Part shown: one piece after another, positions 1 to 13,150 of the stretch | How the letters are laid out: every line of letters begins with the position of its first letter | Position numbering within the stretch: position 1 is the first letter of the stretch | From: Puntigrus tetrazona | Taxonomy: Eukaryota; Chordata; Actinopteri; Cypriniformes; Cyprinidae | Direction: 5' to 3' | Assembly: GCF_018831695.1 (NCBI RefSeq) | Contig: NC_056709.1 | Location: 20,941,612 to 21,005,611, forward strand | Length of the DNA stretch: 64,000 nt | Made by a program: the position numbers and the translations under genes | Notes under the pieces: generated by a model | The model's input: only the letters and a program-made list of their open reading frames with translations | Databases searched by the model: none | What the model was told of the DNA's origin: nothing

Positions 1-3000
1 ATAATCCTTAAAATAAATAAATGTTTATCAAGGTAATAAATATATCAAGGTGTATATATATAATATCATGTCTTGTCCTCCAGTAAAATCACTTTAAAAC
101 AGTACAAATACATGTTTGTTTATTTTTTGTAATACATATTTTATTATTTACTTTTTTCTTATTTACTTTGTGTTTTTTATTAGTAGTTTTCTTTTTGTTT
201 TGGAAAGTTTTTTTTTTTTCATTCAGGACAAAATGATGCACGTGTTTTCCTTGTATTCCATAAGGCTTTCTCTGCCAATCTCACACATTTATTTTGTTTG
301 TTTGTTGATCCCTTTGTTACAAATATAACAACTTCACGAAAACATATAAATTCCAAAAGATTTGTTTAATTTCCCGTTGAAACATTTCAACAGCCGCTCT
401 CGCATTAGCATGAATGCGAACAGACCCTCCGTTGACTTGCCGTGTCCATATTGAAATCACATGCAGACCATGAGCTCTCTGAATGAGCAGATGATAGAGA
501 GGGCTCTGTTTCCTCTACTGTGGATGAGTGCAGAGGAATGCAGTGCTTTAAGAGACCTCTATCTCTGGTGCTTCTCGGGACTCTGAGAATGCACTTGCCA
601 GGTTTTGTGTGTGTTTACATGGGAGACCTATAATTGTGTGCTTTGTTTAGATGTATGTTTTAAAAATTGCCTGTGTTTTTGTGGCTGGTGCCACCTTGCT
701 TGTTTTTGCCAAAATGTCCTAAATGGGAATAGTCTATAGAGACTCGCTTTTGATGTACCTACCACACCCATAGAGAGAGAGAGAGAAAGGGAAAAAGAGA
801 GAGAGTAGGTGAACTCATGTGTAATGTTGGCTCAAATGGAGGTCAGGTTGCTGTGGGATTTCCTCCCTCAACTCTCTGATGTTCTCTCGTTCAGCTCATC
901 CCTCTTTTCTGCATTTCCTCTGTTGAGATTTACAACACTAGTTCTCATTGTGCACATAGAACTCTTTTTAAACAGAAATGAACTTTACCTAAACAATTGA
1001 ATTAAAACTAATTGCGGTCTATTTGGAAAGTAGCATTGCAAAAAAAAAAAGAAAAGAAAAAAGTTCACTTTGGTGTCATCCACTTTAATGCATCTTTCTA
1101 AGCAAACATGAGTGTTTGTTTTGTAAAGGGCCATTTAGAGGGTGATTCAAGCTCTCTGGTCCATGCACTGAGACCCAAACCACTTAACAAACCAACCATG
1201 TCGCAAGGACAATGAAAAGCCCCTTCCTGCTTCGTAAAAGTGAGAAGCCCTTTCACAGCTCATGGCCGACAGGTGATTGCACAAGGACGATGTCAGTGTT
1301 TGAACTGCAGACAGGTGTTTGTGCCATTTGCCCACTCCAGACTTATCACTGGGGTGTTAAAAGTGAGGGTGGGTGGAGGGGGGCTGGCTGAAGCTTACTG
1401 GTATGTAAGCAAAAGCCGTTATCCTACAGTTCTTTCATCTAAGGTGTGAATGTCCGGCATGGTGGGTGAGTGTCACTCATTTAGCGCTCCAGTGAGAGAC
1501 AGGTTCTTTTGATTGAGCTTTGCATTAAAACAGTGCTGTGAAAGACCACCAGTCCACATACCACTGCCTAAACACACAATCACCTTTGTTTGTGAGTTGT
1601 ACGTGAACATGGGAGTAAAAGAGGAAGAGCTACTCCTACTAATGATGAGGCATCTCTCAGAACATAGCAAAAATCTGAAAAAGCAAGATCTTTTTTTTTT
1701 TTTTAAATAAAAATATTATTTAAATGTTAAATTATTTTATATTTATTATACCATCTTATAAAACGCATACCATTTTGTCTTACATAGTTTACCTCTCGAG
1801 TATACATTTAGCTTGTTTAAAGATATAGTACAGATATTATCTTTCGCAGTGAAGTTATTTATAAATGACCTCCTAAGATTCCCATACTTCCCCTACATGG
1901 AGTATCTGTTTTAAATCTCTTCTTTCTAGATTTCATGGTCACCACAGTGTCTGCATCACAAATTGATGTCAGACAGAGTCAAAAAGTTGGATGTAGGGAA
2001 ATTCTTTGGTCTGCCATCACGATATTTAATAACACGGCTGACTTGACCTTTGAAAAATTTTACATTTTAGACTGTATGTTCATGGCTCATTAGAGTTTTT
2101 ATATTTCAAGCCAACATTCCTATAACCCAAAGCTCAGTTGGGTGGCAAATCTTTCAGCATTCTTTGCGTGAAGCCTTTTTACTTTGGGAAGGGAAAACAA
2201 CAAGCTGCAGTTTAATCACTTCAGCATGTGAGAGTTGTTAAACTGACAGAGGAGAACAAGAAGGCAAGAATATCTGCTTTGTTTAACCTGTATTCATTGA
2301 TGTTAGTAAATGGCAGCGTGTAGGGGCTCGAATGTGGTGTGCAACTGATACGCAATGCATATGGAGCCATTTTCTTTCAGGGCCCCTGAAAAAATACATA
2401 AACATTATGTTCCCTATAATGAGTATTTTAAACCCCCCAAAAGAGGGATGTCCGGAGTCGAATCTCACATGCCCCCCTCAGAAGAGCTTGATGCACTAAT
2501 TCTAGCATATATGAAAATATGAATGCTTGTGTGGTTGTGATTTTTGGAGGAGTTTCATCTCATTTCCTGCTCAAGATCTCAGACATTAATGAGCGAATCC
2601 CCCCCTCTCATAATATGTTAGTTTAGAGATTGTGGGTTGTCAAACTCCTCCAAACAACAGGATGAGAAGATCAGAATGATGCCTCATAGAGGATTAGAGA
2701 CTGCCTGTAGATCAGGGTGACCGCGAGGTTGCAAAGTGCTTCTCTTCGTTACGAGGCTGCTGCGACAGAGGACCACCCCTGGATGTATGTGTTTGTGTTG
2801 GGGGAAGGTGCTGGTGGGTTGCATGATGTTATATGACAGCTGTAGATAGACCGAGTGTTAGTTTGTGTTAAATTGTTTAGTTAGCTCCGTAAACTAAGAG
2901 CCACCCCACGTGATTCTGGTGTATAAACAGCTTTTCATCAATAAAGCATTCATTTTATTTTTTTTATATATGAAGGACAGTTGTTGAGAACACACCCAGT

Positions 3001-3667
3001 CAGTAGTTTTTCATCTCACGCCCCCTTTTACAGGTTCACAACAACAGGAAATCCAAGAGCTGAGGTCTCGAAATGCCACAAGATTCCATTGATCTAACAG
3101 TAAAGTTTTGACACTTGTCCATCTGAGGTTGAACCTGTGAATAACGACACTCTTTTCTCTCCACATATGTGAGGAAAAGCCTAGGCAGCGGGAGCTGAGC
3201 ACAGGATACAAGCCGCTATGCTCAGGAACAAGTTAAGTACGACCTGTGAGGCAGAGACCTAAAATTGGACTTACATCCTCCATGTGCCTCACTTCCCTCT
3301 CGCTTAGTTTTTCAGCCAACGCCTACATTCGTTTTTATAGTCAAGGATGTTTCTCTTGTTTTGGCAAGAATTTCAGTCATGAGTCATTAGGCATTTCTAC
3401 ATGACTTTAAGCAATGTGCATTGATGAGGATATTTCAAGTAAGTGATGTGTCATGGTCTTAAATGCTAATTGTTACAATGTGCCGTGTCCATGAACATAG
3501 TAAACTCTCACTAATAGTCCATCAAGAACCATGCGAAGTTGTTAGACCTTAAAGGTAAAGTGTATAGTTTATACACAACTAGCAGCAGCAAATAGAATTG
3601 TTTGAAAGGGTCAGACACAAGGTTGATTCAGTAATACTTTATAATAAGATGATTTGGTGAAGTAATT

Positions 3668-3985
3668 TAAAGGAACACAACCCTATTTACGAAAATAGGT
3701 ACATTTTCCAACTCCCCCAGAGTTAAACAGTTGAGTTTTAATATTTTAAAATCCATTCAGCCGATCTCGATAGCACTTTGCTTAGCGTATATCATTGAAT
3801 CGGATTAGACCATTAGCATATCTTTCAAAAATGACTGAAGAGTTTCAGTGTTTTTCCTATTTAAAACTTGACTAGTTATTCCAGTGTAATAATCAAGGAA
3901 CTTGCTGCTGTACCAATGGCTGCAGCAGTCGCAATTATGCAGCGCCGGAAAATGCTGATAACAAACACTGTGTAACATCATATCA
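3668..3985. repeat. Degenerate cyprinid interspersed repeat
   Basis: The stretch starts with AAAGGAACACAACCCTATTT. It carries the phrases CCATTCAGCCGATCTC (about 3752), GATTAGACCATTAGCA (about 3804) and TAATAATCAAGGAACTTGCT (about 3886), followed by a CATGGCTGCAG-like motif. I recognise these from memory as pieces of a high-copy cyprinid DNA-transposon-derived repeat. The copy is decayed and codes for nothing. Family assignment is from memory, without a database search. Confidence 0.55.
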
Positions 3986-6900
3986 TAGTACACAACATAA
4001 CTACATATACTACTATATATTTGTATAAGTGTAGTTCTAAATTAACATTGTATTTATTACTGTGCTGCACACATTATTTAATAAAAATTACTACTCAAGA
4101 GTCAAGTGAAAACTGTTTAGAAACAGTAATTTTGCAATTAAATAGCTATTATATAATAAATTATTACCAAGGTTGCTATGGGATGCTTCGTTAACACCTT
4201 TGTTTGCTCTGTAAGAGTATGGGAAGATTTTTTGGGAATTGCAACGAGGTTCAAAACCAGTGCACGGACTGAAATTAGAGGCTTCATGCTCGTGCTTAAT
4301 GTGGATCTCCTCGCTGCAGTGTGCTTCCTGTCCTGAGGTTTACACGGTTTATTTTTCTCAGCATGACCCCCACAGTTACCCCAACCCCTGTGTGTGTGGC
4401 AGAGTCGGGGCCAAGGGAGCCCAGGCGCCACACATTCGCGCTCGGCTCTCCTTCCCCTGGCTTCTCACTGGAACTGAGACCTCAGAAACACATGTCTCTG
4501 ATCAAGTGCAGCCTGCGTCATTGGTTAGTAAACACGCAGCTCCAGGAAAACCAACAGAGAGCACATTCATCTTCAGCAACCCTGTGACTTAGTGAGTGTG
4601 TGATTCATTATTCTGTAATAAAGTCTCTCTGCTTCTCCAGCGGCCCTCTGGCAAACTCCGAAGCTCTTGGAGAGAGAGATGAGGGCCTTTGTTTGCATTT
4701 TGTTTAGTGGTTTTGTTTAGATGCTATTGTTCATGAGAGACCTTGGAGAAGTTGATGCAGAAGTTTCTCTGTCTGTAATTAGACTACAGCACTGTTTGTA
4801 CTGGGGCACATCTGATGGACAGACATTGAAAGATGCGGGCTATGTAAGGTGAACTTTGAGACAGAGATATGCGAAACTTTATTTCATTGATTCAGTAGCA
4901 TGTAATGAACATCTTCCTGTCAACCTGAAATAAAGGGGCTAAATACTATATGTACAATCGATTGCATAGTCTGTGACCAGAACATGACAAAAATGCAGTA
5001 TATGGAAGTAGGAAGTCAATAAAAAACATATCAATCCAATATTTGTACATCTGTTATTTTAAATGTTTCCATCTGGTAATTTCTGAAGGTAGAAGATCAG
5101 TACATTCACGTACAGGTTTTCTTTCTTCTTTTTTTAAACCAGACGTATAGACTGCGAGTAACACAGTGCCATTTTTTAATATAAATATTGCTGTAAAGGT
5201 GCTGCAACAGACTCATCAGTCTTTTAGAAAACCCATCCAGCAAAAAAATAATATTGATTCTAAATTATAAATTCTAATAAATTAATTAATAATAATTAAT
5301 AATAATTAATAAAGTGATGTTACAGACAATAAACTTTTTTAGTTGTTTTTTTTTTCATTAAAAAACCTTGTGATTTTTTTTTCTGTTGATTTTTTGTGTA
5401 AAAATATAAAACAGTGATTTTTCAGAAAATTATAAATAAAACTCACTGTTGAGTGATATTTGATTTTGTAATTTTTTTTTCTGGGTCTTGCTATGCGCAG
5501 GGCCCTCATACCAGTTTTACCACTGTTTTCACATGACTTTAGAAACACTGTTCTTAGGTCATCAGATGTGACGTTATTATGTTTTGGAAGGCGGTCCGTA
5601 AACGTTACCATCATGCTTAAAATCTGTCTCTTAATTCATTGCCTTACAGACACAGGAGACATGACAGTGGTCTGGTGCACTAACAGCAGAGATGCTTGAA
5701 GTTTAGAATACCTGTGGTGAGAAACGCGTGACTTTTAGCATGCAGCCAGTTTGACACAGACAGTACGGCGGCGTTGGAGCATTCCCTCAGGCGCTAGTTT
5801 GTCGTGGGTGCAGAACCGCTCGTGTTTATAAGAGGCTGACAGCTTCTTCCTGTATCCCAGGCCCTGAGCCCCAAGTCCTGGCCAGGGCCCTAGCGGCTCT
5901 CTCCCCCTGACTGAGTGGGAGAGCAGGCGTGGGAGGGAAGATTGAGTGGGGGGATGGGGCTCTAATGCAGCCGTACCGCAGTCACTGAACACTTGAGCCC
6001 ACTTGTTTTCTCCCTGCAATGTCAGGCCAATGTAAACTCCCATTTCCTGCCTGGGACTTTGGGTGTCTCTGAGGGAGAGAGATGATCCTCATGTGAAGTA
6101 AGGCAAAGACACATCATACTTGTGCTCAAATTTAGCCATCTGAAGTTGAGAAAGAGCGAAAGAAGGAGAGTATAATAGACACACATGAGCCCTGAGAAAA
6201 GGGCTGGAATGTTAAACACATGCTTTATGGCAGCAGCAGCAGCCACTTTTGGTAAATTACAGTGAACGTTCTGGCACTTGGGAACGCGCAGTGGGGAAGG
6301 AGTTCTCCGATTTCAGAGCCAGACGTCTCATTATCCCTCAGGACCGACTGTATGAGAGTGCATATTTAGTTTTCGTTTCTTTAGCACAGAATATGCACTA
6401 AATATTGCTGCGGGTTGCGTTACTGCAAACTCTCTGGCGGCGCATTGACATGTTGGCTCACCGTAAACTTTCCAGGTTTGGAAATGTGCTTTTTTTTTCG
6501 CGTGAATAGAGTTTGATGAATCAGATATACAGGCCTGTGGTCTTTTTACCTGCTGACAGAGCACATTTGCGCTTTGTCAGGAATTTCTTTTTTAAGGTTT
6601 CTCACAGCAACTCCGATAACGTCATCTCATTAGGCCGCCTCTCCCTCCCCTCTGGGCTTGTAACAAATCGACCACATGTAACTGTTCTGCTTCCATACAG
6701 ATGTTTTCTTGTCGGCTTTCCAGAGCGTTTGGAGGATTGCGTCCTTCCACCATTGCACTGCATCGAACGATGAATTAACTCCAGTTGAATCACCAAAAAG
6801 TAAACTTAAACAATTCTTTCCAAACCAGTAACCCCCCCCACCACCACCTCAAGGATTACATCTCACTGTCGTAAACTACATGTCAGCACCTGACACATGC

Positions 6901-7307
6901 ATTCCAGAGATTGTGTTTGTCTGTGAGTGGTTGGGTGACTAAATGGGAAGAGGCTCCTCATACTAACACTCTTTCAGACGTTCGGATCTGGGACAGGACA
7001 TGGAAGGACTTACCTCATGCTCCACAAACGCACCTACACTTACTATGAGAACTCTGACAGCAGCTGACTCACTGTCTGGATTCAACAGTTCGGTCTGATT
7101 AATGCAGACCTGCGTTTCCACTACTAGCAGTTGAGTAGCTTCGGAGTGCTGTTCGCATCCAAATTTGGAAAGCAAAATATGGAAGCCTTTTTCAGCCTCA
7201 GTGTAGAAAATACAAAACTCTGTTGCGAGATAAGGTTTAAACTAAGAAATAAACTAACTCTGCGGTCTTGCAGTTGTGAGACACAAAGTCGCTGCTTTGA
7301 AATAACC

Positions 7308-7600
7308 AGTGCGGTCTCATGAAAATGAAAATGCATATAAATAGTATGCCAGATAGAAACGAAAACTTGTGGTACTGATACTCTAAAATGTACTTTTGCA
7401 TACGAGCATGGCACGCACGTGTTTGGTGTTCATATGATACACAGTTTTCTTGTGCATATTATACGCATCCACCCCCTAATCCTACCCATCGCATAGCATA
7501 AACACTTCAAAGATCATTTTTGCTTAACTATAATATTATTTTTTGTTTTTATTTGGCATACTGTTTATGCGCACATTTATGAGAACGGGTAGGAAATAAC
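7308..7600. repeat. Possible MITE-like interspersed element
   Basis: The left side reads GTGCGGTCTCATGAAAATG and the right side ATTTATGAGAACGGGTAGG. The ends share an imperfect inverted TTCTCAT core. The interior holds CTGATACTCTAAAATG and CCCCCTAATCCTACCC, phrases I associate with a cyprinid repeat family. It has no coding capacity. The boundaries are approximate. Confidence 0.4.
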
Positions 7601-7629
7601 ACATGCAATATGAATTTGCAAACAAAATC

Positions 7630-8330
7630 ACATTGTGAGATTCAAAGTCATAATTACAGGAAATATGTCACAGTTTTAAGATATTAATTATAATTACAAT
7701 TGCGAAACGGTTGCATTTGTGATATACAAAATCACACTGTGTAATTTAAAGTCATAATAACAAAACAAAAATACAATTGTGAGAAATATAATGTATGGAC
7801 CAGCTTACCATACGTGCCATCCTGATAAGCAGGAACAAAATAGTTCTACTTTTTAATTTCCATGATTTCAAAATTGTGCACACGATTTATTGATTCACAG
7901 ATTCATTAATTGCTTTAGCAAATCGAGGGAACAAATGAGCAAATCAAGCATCAATTTAAAAAATCACATTGTGAGTTATAAAGCTTAATTTTGAGATAAA
8001 AATTTACAAATGTGATTTTAAAAGGTTTTTATTTACAAAATACATCTGTGTATACAGTGTATTTTTAATTATGTATATATAAATGCACATAGATACAGTA
8101 TCTATTTTGAAAGTCTTTACGTGTATTCATATAATTTATATTAGATATAAATATATTTAATATATAAATGTAATATTTTTTTCTTAAATATATGATGCAT
8201 GGGTGTATATTTATAGAGAGATTCAAAGTCAGAATTATGTTATTAAGTCTCATTGACATAATTTTGAGAAATAAAGTCACAGTTTTATATTAAAATTTGT
8301 AACGTATAAAGTTGCAATTGTTCAACATAA
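7630..8330. repeat. Decayed short-period tandem repeat
   Basis: Variants of a unit of roughly 20-25 bp recur through this stretch, such as ATTCAAAGTCATAATTAC, AAATCACATTGTGAG, AATAAAGTCACAGTTTTA and ACAATTGTGAGAAATA. They mix the words AAAGTC, TCACA, AATTGTGAG and ATAAT, interrupted by AT-rich filler. This looks like an old minisatellite that has largely lost its periodicity. Confidence 0.55.
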
Positions 8331-9169
8331 ACATTTCAAGTCAACATTTAAATTTTTATTCCAAGGTGGAAATAGGCTTCCATAGCAGACATCTGATCTT
8401 AGCTCGGTATGATTATTTAGGCATTACATTTACACAGGCCAGGTTTTGAGGTCAGCAGATAGGAGCGCCTTACATCAGTGCAGCATACACACACAACTCT
8501 TCCAACGCTCAGAAGCAAAGCTTCCAACATGAAAATATTTATGTAAGACATTCCATCAGTTAGCCTTGCAGCAATTCCTCCAGAGGCAAAATTACAGTTT
8601 GAACGAAAACAGAACGCTCAGATGACTAAAACGCCATCAGGCCACAATGGCATCTTTATGTCTTGTATATAAAAACGGATCTGAGTATACACATAAAGAT
8701 CAACACACATCCGTATGCATAAGCAGGCCGGGAGACCGTTCTGGGTAAACCGTTTTGTTTGCAGAGAGCGAGTGTGTGTATGTGTGCAGTATGACAGGTG
8801 TGTGGGGCAGGTGCATGCAGTTGTCCCTGTGCTGTCATAGTGCATTCACCTGTTCACCTGCCACCCAGCAAACATCACAGTTACAAACCAGTGAGTCACT
8901 CCCATTCATGGGAAATGAAGCACCACTCTTCCTAATAATGCATTTCAACAGCTTCAAATAGTATGGGCCATCAGATTACAGGTATGACCGAAGCCGCGTC
9001 TCAAATGACATACTATACATGATACATTGTTACTGTTCTCATCCATGTAGTGTAAGATTTTCTAAGGTTATTTTGTCATCCAACACAGGCGTCTGATAAC
9101 CCCTCCCCCTCTGCTACATAAGGAAACTATGACTGTTAAGGAGTCCAACGATCCAAACGTCGGTGAAAA

Positions 9170-9700
9170 AAAAACACGAAAAAATCACATATTGCTTAAC
9201 GTTTACCTCGGGCCATCCAAGATGGTTTATTTCTTCATCGGAACAGATTTTAGCATTACATCACTTGCTCATCAATGGATCCTTTGTAGTGAATGGGTGC
9301 TGTTAGAGTCCAAACTGCTGATTAACATTAAAATAATCCATGCGCGATCCAAACGACTCCAATTCCTTAAATAACGTGTTGTGAATCATATCTAATCATC
9401 AAAAATTAACCATAAGCTATTGATCCCCGCTAAAATATATAATCTATCTATAATATGTCCAGTGGAAATAGGAAGGAATCAGGATAGAAATATACAGAGA
9501 ATACAAGTGTAAACTCATCTAAACAAATATTTTAGTGGATTTTGATTTGAGCAGATGGATGTTTTCATTGGAATATTATGTATTTTTTAGTGAGAAAGGA
9601 TGGTTTAAATGTGTTGATGGATTAGTTTCTTACAAACAGACTTGAGATTACCGTGATGTTTTTAAGCAGCTGTTTTGTACCAAATCCAAAATGAGAGAGC
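9170..9700. repeat. Degenerate teleost interspersed repeat
   Basis: It contains CTCATCAATGGATCCTTTGT, AGTGAATGGGTGCTGTTAGA, GAGTCCAAACTGCTGATTAA, AATAATCCATGC and, further on, GTTGATGGATTAGTTTCTTA. These are recognisable pieces of a repeat that is very common in carp-like and other teleost genomes. The 81-codon open frame at 9129-9374 lies mostly inside it and is not a gene. Assignment is from memory. Confidence 0.6.
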
Positions 9701-9733
9701 ATGAATCAAAGTGTTCGTATAAACTTAAATTAT

Positions 9734-9919
9734 TTTATTGGAAATGATTTCGACAAATACAAAAAGACATGAAATATGAAAACGATATGCTAAAAATTGC
9801 ACTGAATTCAATTTTAAGAAGAGGTTTCATGCACAAATTGTGGAGTCAATATGAAATTAAAATTTGTATGTCCACGAGCACAGTGGACACAATATGAAAA
9901 GGATTGTAGTGTGTTTATT
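9734..9919 (-). terminator. Candidate snai1 poly(A) signals
   Basis: On the minus strand, AATAAA hexamers occur at 9914-9919 and 9734-9739, about 0.9-1.1 kb beyond the snai1 stop codon. Either would give a 3' UTR of plausible length. No cleavage site can be read from sequence alone. Confidence 0.4.
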
Positions 9920-10791
9920 GACAAAGTCCTTTTCTTCACATCAGACAAAAATACAGAAGTATCTCATATTCATCACTTGAAAAAACATTGAGGTACAAAA
10001 AAAAAAAAATTATAATTAAATTACAAAAAGTAGCATGGCTTTGGTTTCAATGGTCCAATCATTTGTGTCATTTAAACAAAACAACAGGACTTCAATACTC
10101 TTTGGTAAATTGGAGTGCATTTAAAAACTTAGTCCCTGTACAACAAAAGGAAGAGGGATAAAAGGAGAGTAAAAAAAAGCAATTTGTGGTAAAAAGAACA
10201 AACATCGGTAAAAACAAGTGATGAACCTTGCACATGCAGGTTACAACACACTAAAACTGAAAAAAAACAACAACAACACACACACAGTCAACTGTGGTCC
10301 ACGACTCTCTCCAAGTGTGTTTCTAGAGAACTCGGTAGACGCCACCTGTTATCAGAGATGTGACGGTCAGGGCCGTGGCACCTGTTAGCACACTGCCTCC
10401 GCACCACAGAACAGCTGTCTGTCTGTGTGCTTATGTTTGCGTGCGAGTGTGAGCGTGTGTGTGTGTGTCACGCTGAGAGACATACCCTACATGTGAGCCC
10501 ACCCCCAACCTGACAGCAGCTGTCCCTGGTTCAGGAGTCCTAGCTGAACAGCTATTACACTTTAAACATTCATAAAAACTCCTTCATTTGAAGTAATCTG
10601 GTTAGGAAAAAAAAAGTCTGTGGCATTTGGAAATGTATCGACCGTGTTATGTTTAAGAAGTCTGCTGAAACGTCACATCATCCTTGTCCTGTCGCATACT
10701 GCATCTACGCGCGGGTGTTGAGAGGAGAAGCGCACGGCCATTATTATCATCTCACAAGGCACTGTGTCCGAATTACAATTAAACGAGGTGT

Positions 10792-11481
10792 TCAGGCCGT
10801 GGAGGGACAGCAGCCGGCCGCGCTGTGTTTCTGCAGCAAGGACATGCGGCTGAAGGTGCGAGAACAGGTGCTGCACTGGTATTTCTTCACATCTGCGTGG
10901 GTCTGGAGGTGCGCCCGCAGGTTAGAGCGGTCTGCGAAGGCACGGTTACAGTGTGTGCAGGAGAACGGACGTTCGCCTGTGGGGAAAAAAAGAGGGAGAG
11001 TTAAAACCACAGTTAAATGCATGCACTCTGCAGTCACAAATGTCCTTTCTAAAAGTAAACATCTTTGTTAAAGGGCAATAGCTAACTGTCACACGGTAAA
11101 CTGATTGAATCAACCAGAGGTACACAAAATAATTGGCCATTCAGCAAGGATGATAACAAGTGCTCTCTGGCATTCTTGATCAACTTATCTGCGCTTATCT
11201 CCGCTCTCACACTAGTGATTGATAAGATTGTCCTATTGTGTCATTGTTAAGACGATGTCAACACAATGAGTGATCAATGAAAAGCCATTCTACTCACGTG
11301 ACTGACTGAATCACTAAAGTAACTCTATTGCATTAAGTTACTGAAGAAAAAAAGGATTTATAGAGACTTCCAAGAAAAAATTTACTTTGAAACACCATAA
11401 AAAGTATTTTATAAAAATTTGGACAGAATTTTTTTTTATTAAAATTCCTGTTATGGATGCTTGAAATTTCAAATAATTAAA

Positions 11482-11535
<54 letters not shown>

Positions 11536-12930
11536 AATATATAAATAACAGAATATATTTCCTCAGCTACAATCTTTTTTTAAAAATTATAAAAACATTT
11601 TATTTTCATGTAGCAAAATTCAAAAGTTGTTTACTCTGCTACATCTTAAAAATAAGGAAAATACATCTTTTTTTATGTAAAGCAAAATAAAAGATATTTG
11701 CTCAGCTACTTATATTTAAAATTGAATAAAATCTTGTTTAATTAAAAAGTGCTATATCTCCAAAATAATAATCTAAAAAAAAACATTGATTTTGAATTGA
11801 ACATTCAATTTTGAAAGACATCCAAAGCAAAATTGTCTTTAGCAATAAATCTGATTAAATAAAGTGAGAAAACATTTAGTAAGTTGGTTGATGTACCTGT
11901 ATGTGTGCGAATGTGTCCTCTTAACAGCCAGGGTCGTGAAAACGCCTTTCCACAGGTGGGACAGACACACGGTAGTGTATGTGAGCGGATGTGCATCTTC
12001 AAGGCACCAAGGCTGTTGTATTCTTTGGGACAGTGCTTGCAGAAGAAGGCTGGTCGAGTGGCTGGGACGGCGGCCTCGCTCTTGTCCTCTCTCTGTCCTG
12101 CTCTGTTCTTGCCGTTGCGCCTCGGCCTGCTGGTCTGTTGGGGGTGGTAGGTGTCGGAGGAATCTGGGCTCGGTGGGTCTGAGGTGCGCCCCTCGTCTTC
12201 CTCCCCGCTGCTGCTGCAGCTGACGCTGGACGGGGAGCTGAGGTCCAGAGGGCCCTGGCTAGTGGAAAGGGTGGATGGGGATGTGGGATCGTGTAGGGAG
12301 GGTAGCAAGCTGACATCCCAAACCAGTCCAGTGGTCAAGCAAGTCACTGGGAAGTCGCTGGTGACTGCTGGAAGTTCTGCTAGTGGGTACGTGTCTGGCA
12401 GGGTATCTGAAAAGTGCAAGAGAAAAGACAAAATAAGTTCCTAATCATGTTTTCATAAGTATAAACACTGGGCATAAAGATCTTGAGAGTTGATAATGTA
12501 AGTGATTGCCACTGAAAAGCACAAGGTAGATAACGTTAGTTGCAACAGAAGTAGAAACTAAGTAAAAAAAAAAAGTGCATCCCATATGCAATCAGATCCA
12601 GTGAAGAAAAAAGAGCTGTCTCTAAATCGAAATATCACGCACGGGAAATTATCCACAAATTTACTTTTTGCAAAGTTACATTTTTATGTATATATAGCTC
12701 ATAACTATATCCGATTTATGGAAGGTTGAAGAAAACTCGAACACAATTGTTATTCCATAACCAATCTACGTGCAACTTTTGCTCTCTAAAAACATTCTGC
12801 GTTTAGATCGATTCGATTTTTAATACATTTTTACACATATACACCAAAACTCACCGTTCTGACATTCCAACTCACTGTAGTTTGGCCTCTTGCTGGTGAA
12901 ATACTTTTTTACCAGGAAAGATCGAGGCAT
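10792..12930 (-). CDS. snai1: Snail-family zinc-finger transcriptional repressor Snai1
   Basis: Nuclear E-box-binding repressor that drives epithelial-mesenchymal transition and mesoderm and neural-crest movement (known for the family). Three exons on the minus strand: 12930-12855, 12406-11897 and 10976-10792, with canonical GT-AG introns, giving 256 aa. It starts with the SNAG motif MPRSFLVKK (1-9), the docking site for LSD1 and co-repressors. A Ser/Pro-rich middle follows, with DEGRTS at 96-101 next to a proline-directed serine run at the position of the mammalian GSK3/beta-TrCP degron. Four C2H2 fingers lie at 146-168, 172-194, 200-222 and 228-251. The first contains SLGALKMHIRSH and the last is the divergent C-terminal Snail finger. 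The intron inside the G residue after finger 2 is typical of the family. Teleosts carry a and b duplicates; I cannot say which this is. Confidence 0.97.
11487..11528. repeat. (TA)n microsatellite in snai1 intron 2
   Basis: An uninterrupted TA dinucleotide run of about 42 bp, followed by imperfect AT-rich sequence, inside the 920-bp second intron of snai1. Confidence 0.95.
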
Positions 12931-13079
12931 GCTGAGCTCTTCGGTTTTAGCAACCCAGTCCAGTTATTTTTGAGGGGTAAAATCTCGTTGAAATCGCTCC
13001 ACTTCAGATAGTCCGTTAAACGCAGCGACCTCGCCAATCCGCGCTTCTCGCAACTTGAACGCCGATCTGGACTACAATT

Positions 13080-13150
13080 AGTGAGTCTATACTTATTTAA
13101 AATAGTCTGACAGACTAAGTGCGCATACGTCCATTTGGACCCGCCCAAAA
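13080..13150 (-). promoter_or_regulatory. Likely snai1 core promoter
   Basis: Reading on the minus strand toward the gene, a GGGCGGG box (13140-13146) is followed by a TATA-like TTTAAATA near 13094-13103. Both are about 165-215 bp upstream of the snai1 start codon, leaving room for a short unspliced 5' leader. This fits a single core promoter. It is inferred from motif order only. Confidence 0.45.

Larger units (their letters stand above)
1..9700. other. Gene-free region downstream of snai1
   Basis: No open frame here has splice-linked coding neighbours or a protein family that I recognise; the longest are about 100 codons and look random. The DNA is AT-rich with homopolymer runs, and contains the decayed interspersed repeats listed separately at 3668-3985, 7308-7600, 7630-8330 and 9170-9700. 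Some less AT-rich islands (about 4240-4580, 5740-6050 and 6600-6780) could be regulatory DNA for snai1, but nothing in the sequence proves it. Confidence 0.6.

Noticed and set aside
4138..4592. Overlapping frames of about 90-117 codons on both strands
   Set aside because: No recognisable family, no splice signals joining further exons, and overlapping frames on both strands point to a locally stop-poor sequence rather than a gene.
9129..9374. 81-codon frame
   Set aside because: Mostly inside a decayed interspersed repeat, as its ATGGATC and AATGGGTGC phrases show.
10649..11071. 140-codon plus-strand open frame
   Set aside because: It is antisense to snai1 exon 3; the minus strand carries intact C2H2 fingers, so this frame is a shadow.
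11864..12444. Several plus-strand and offset frames of 60-120 codons
   Set aside because: All overlap snai1 exon 2 in other frames and reflect its GC-rich Ser/Pro coding sequence.
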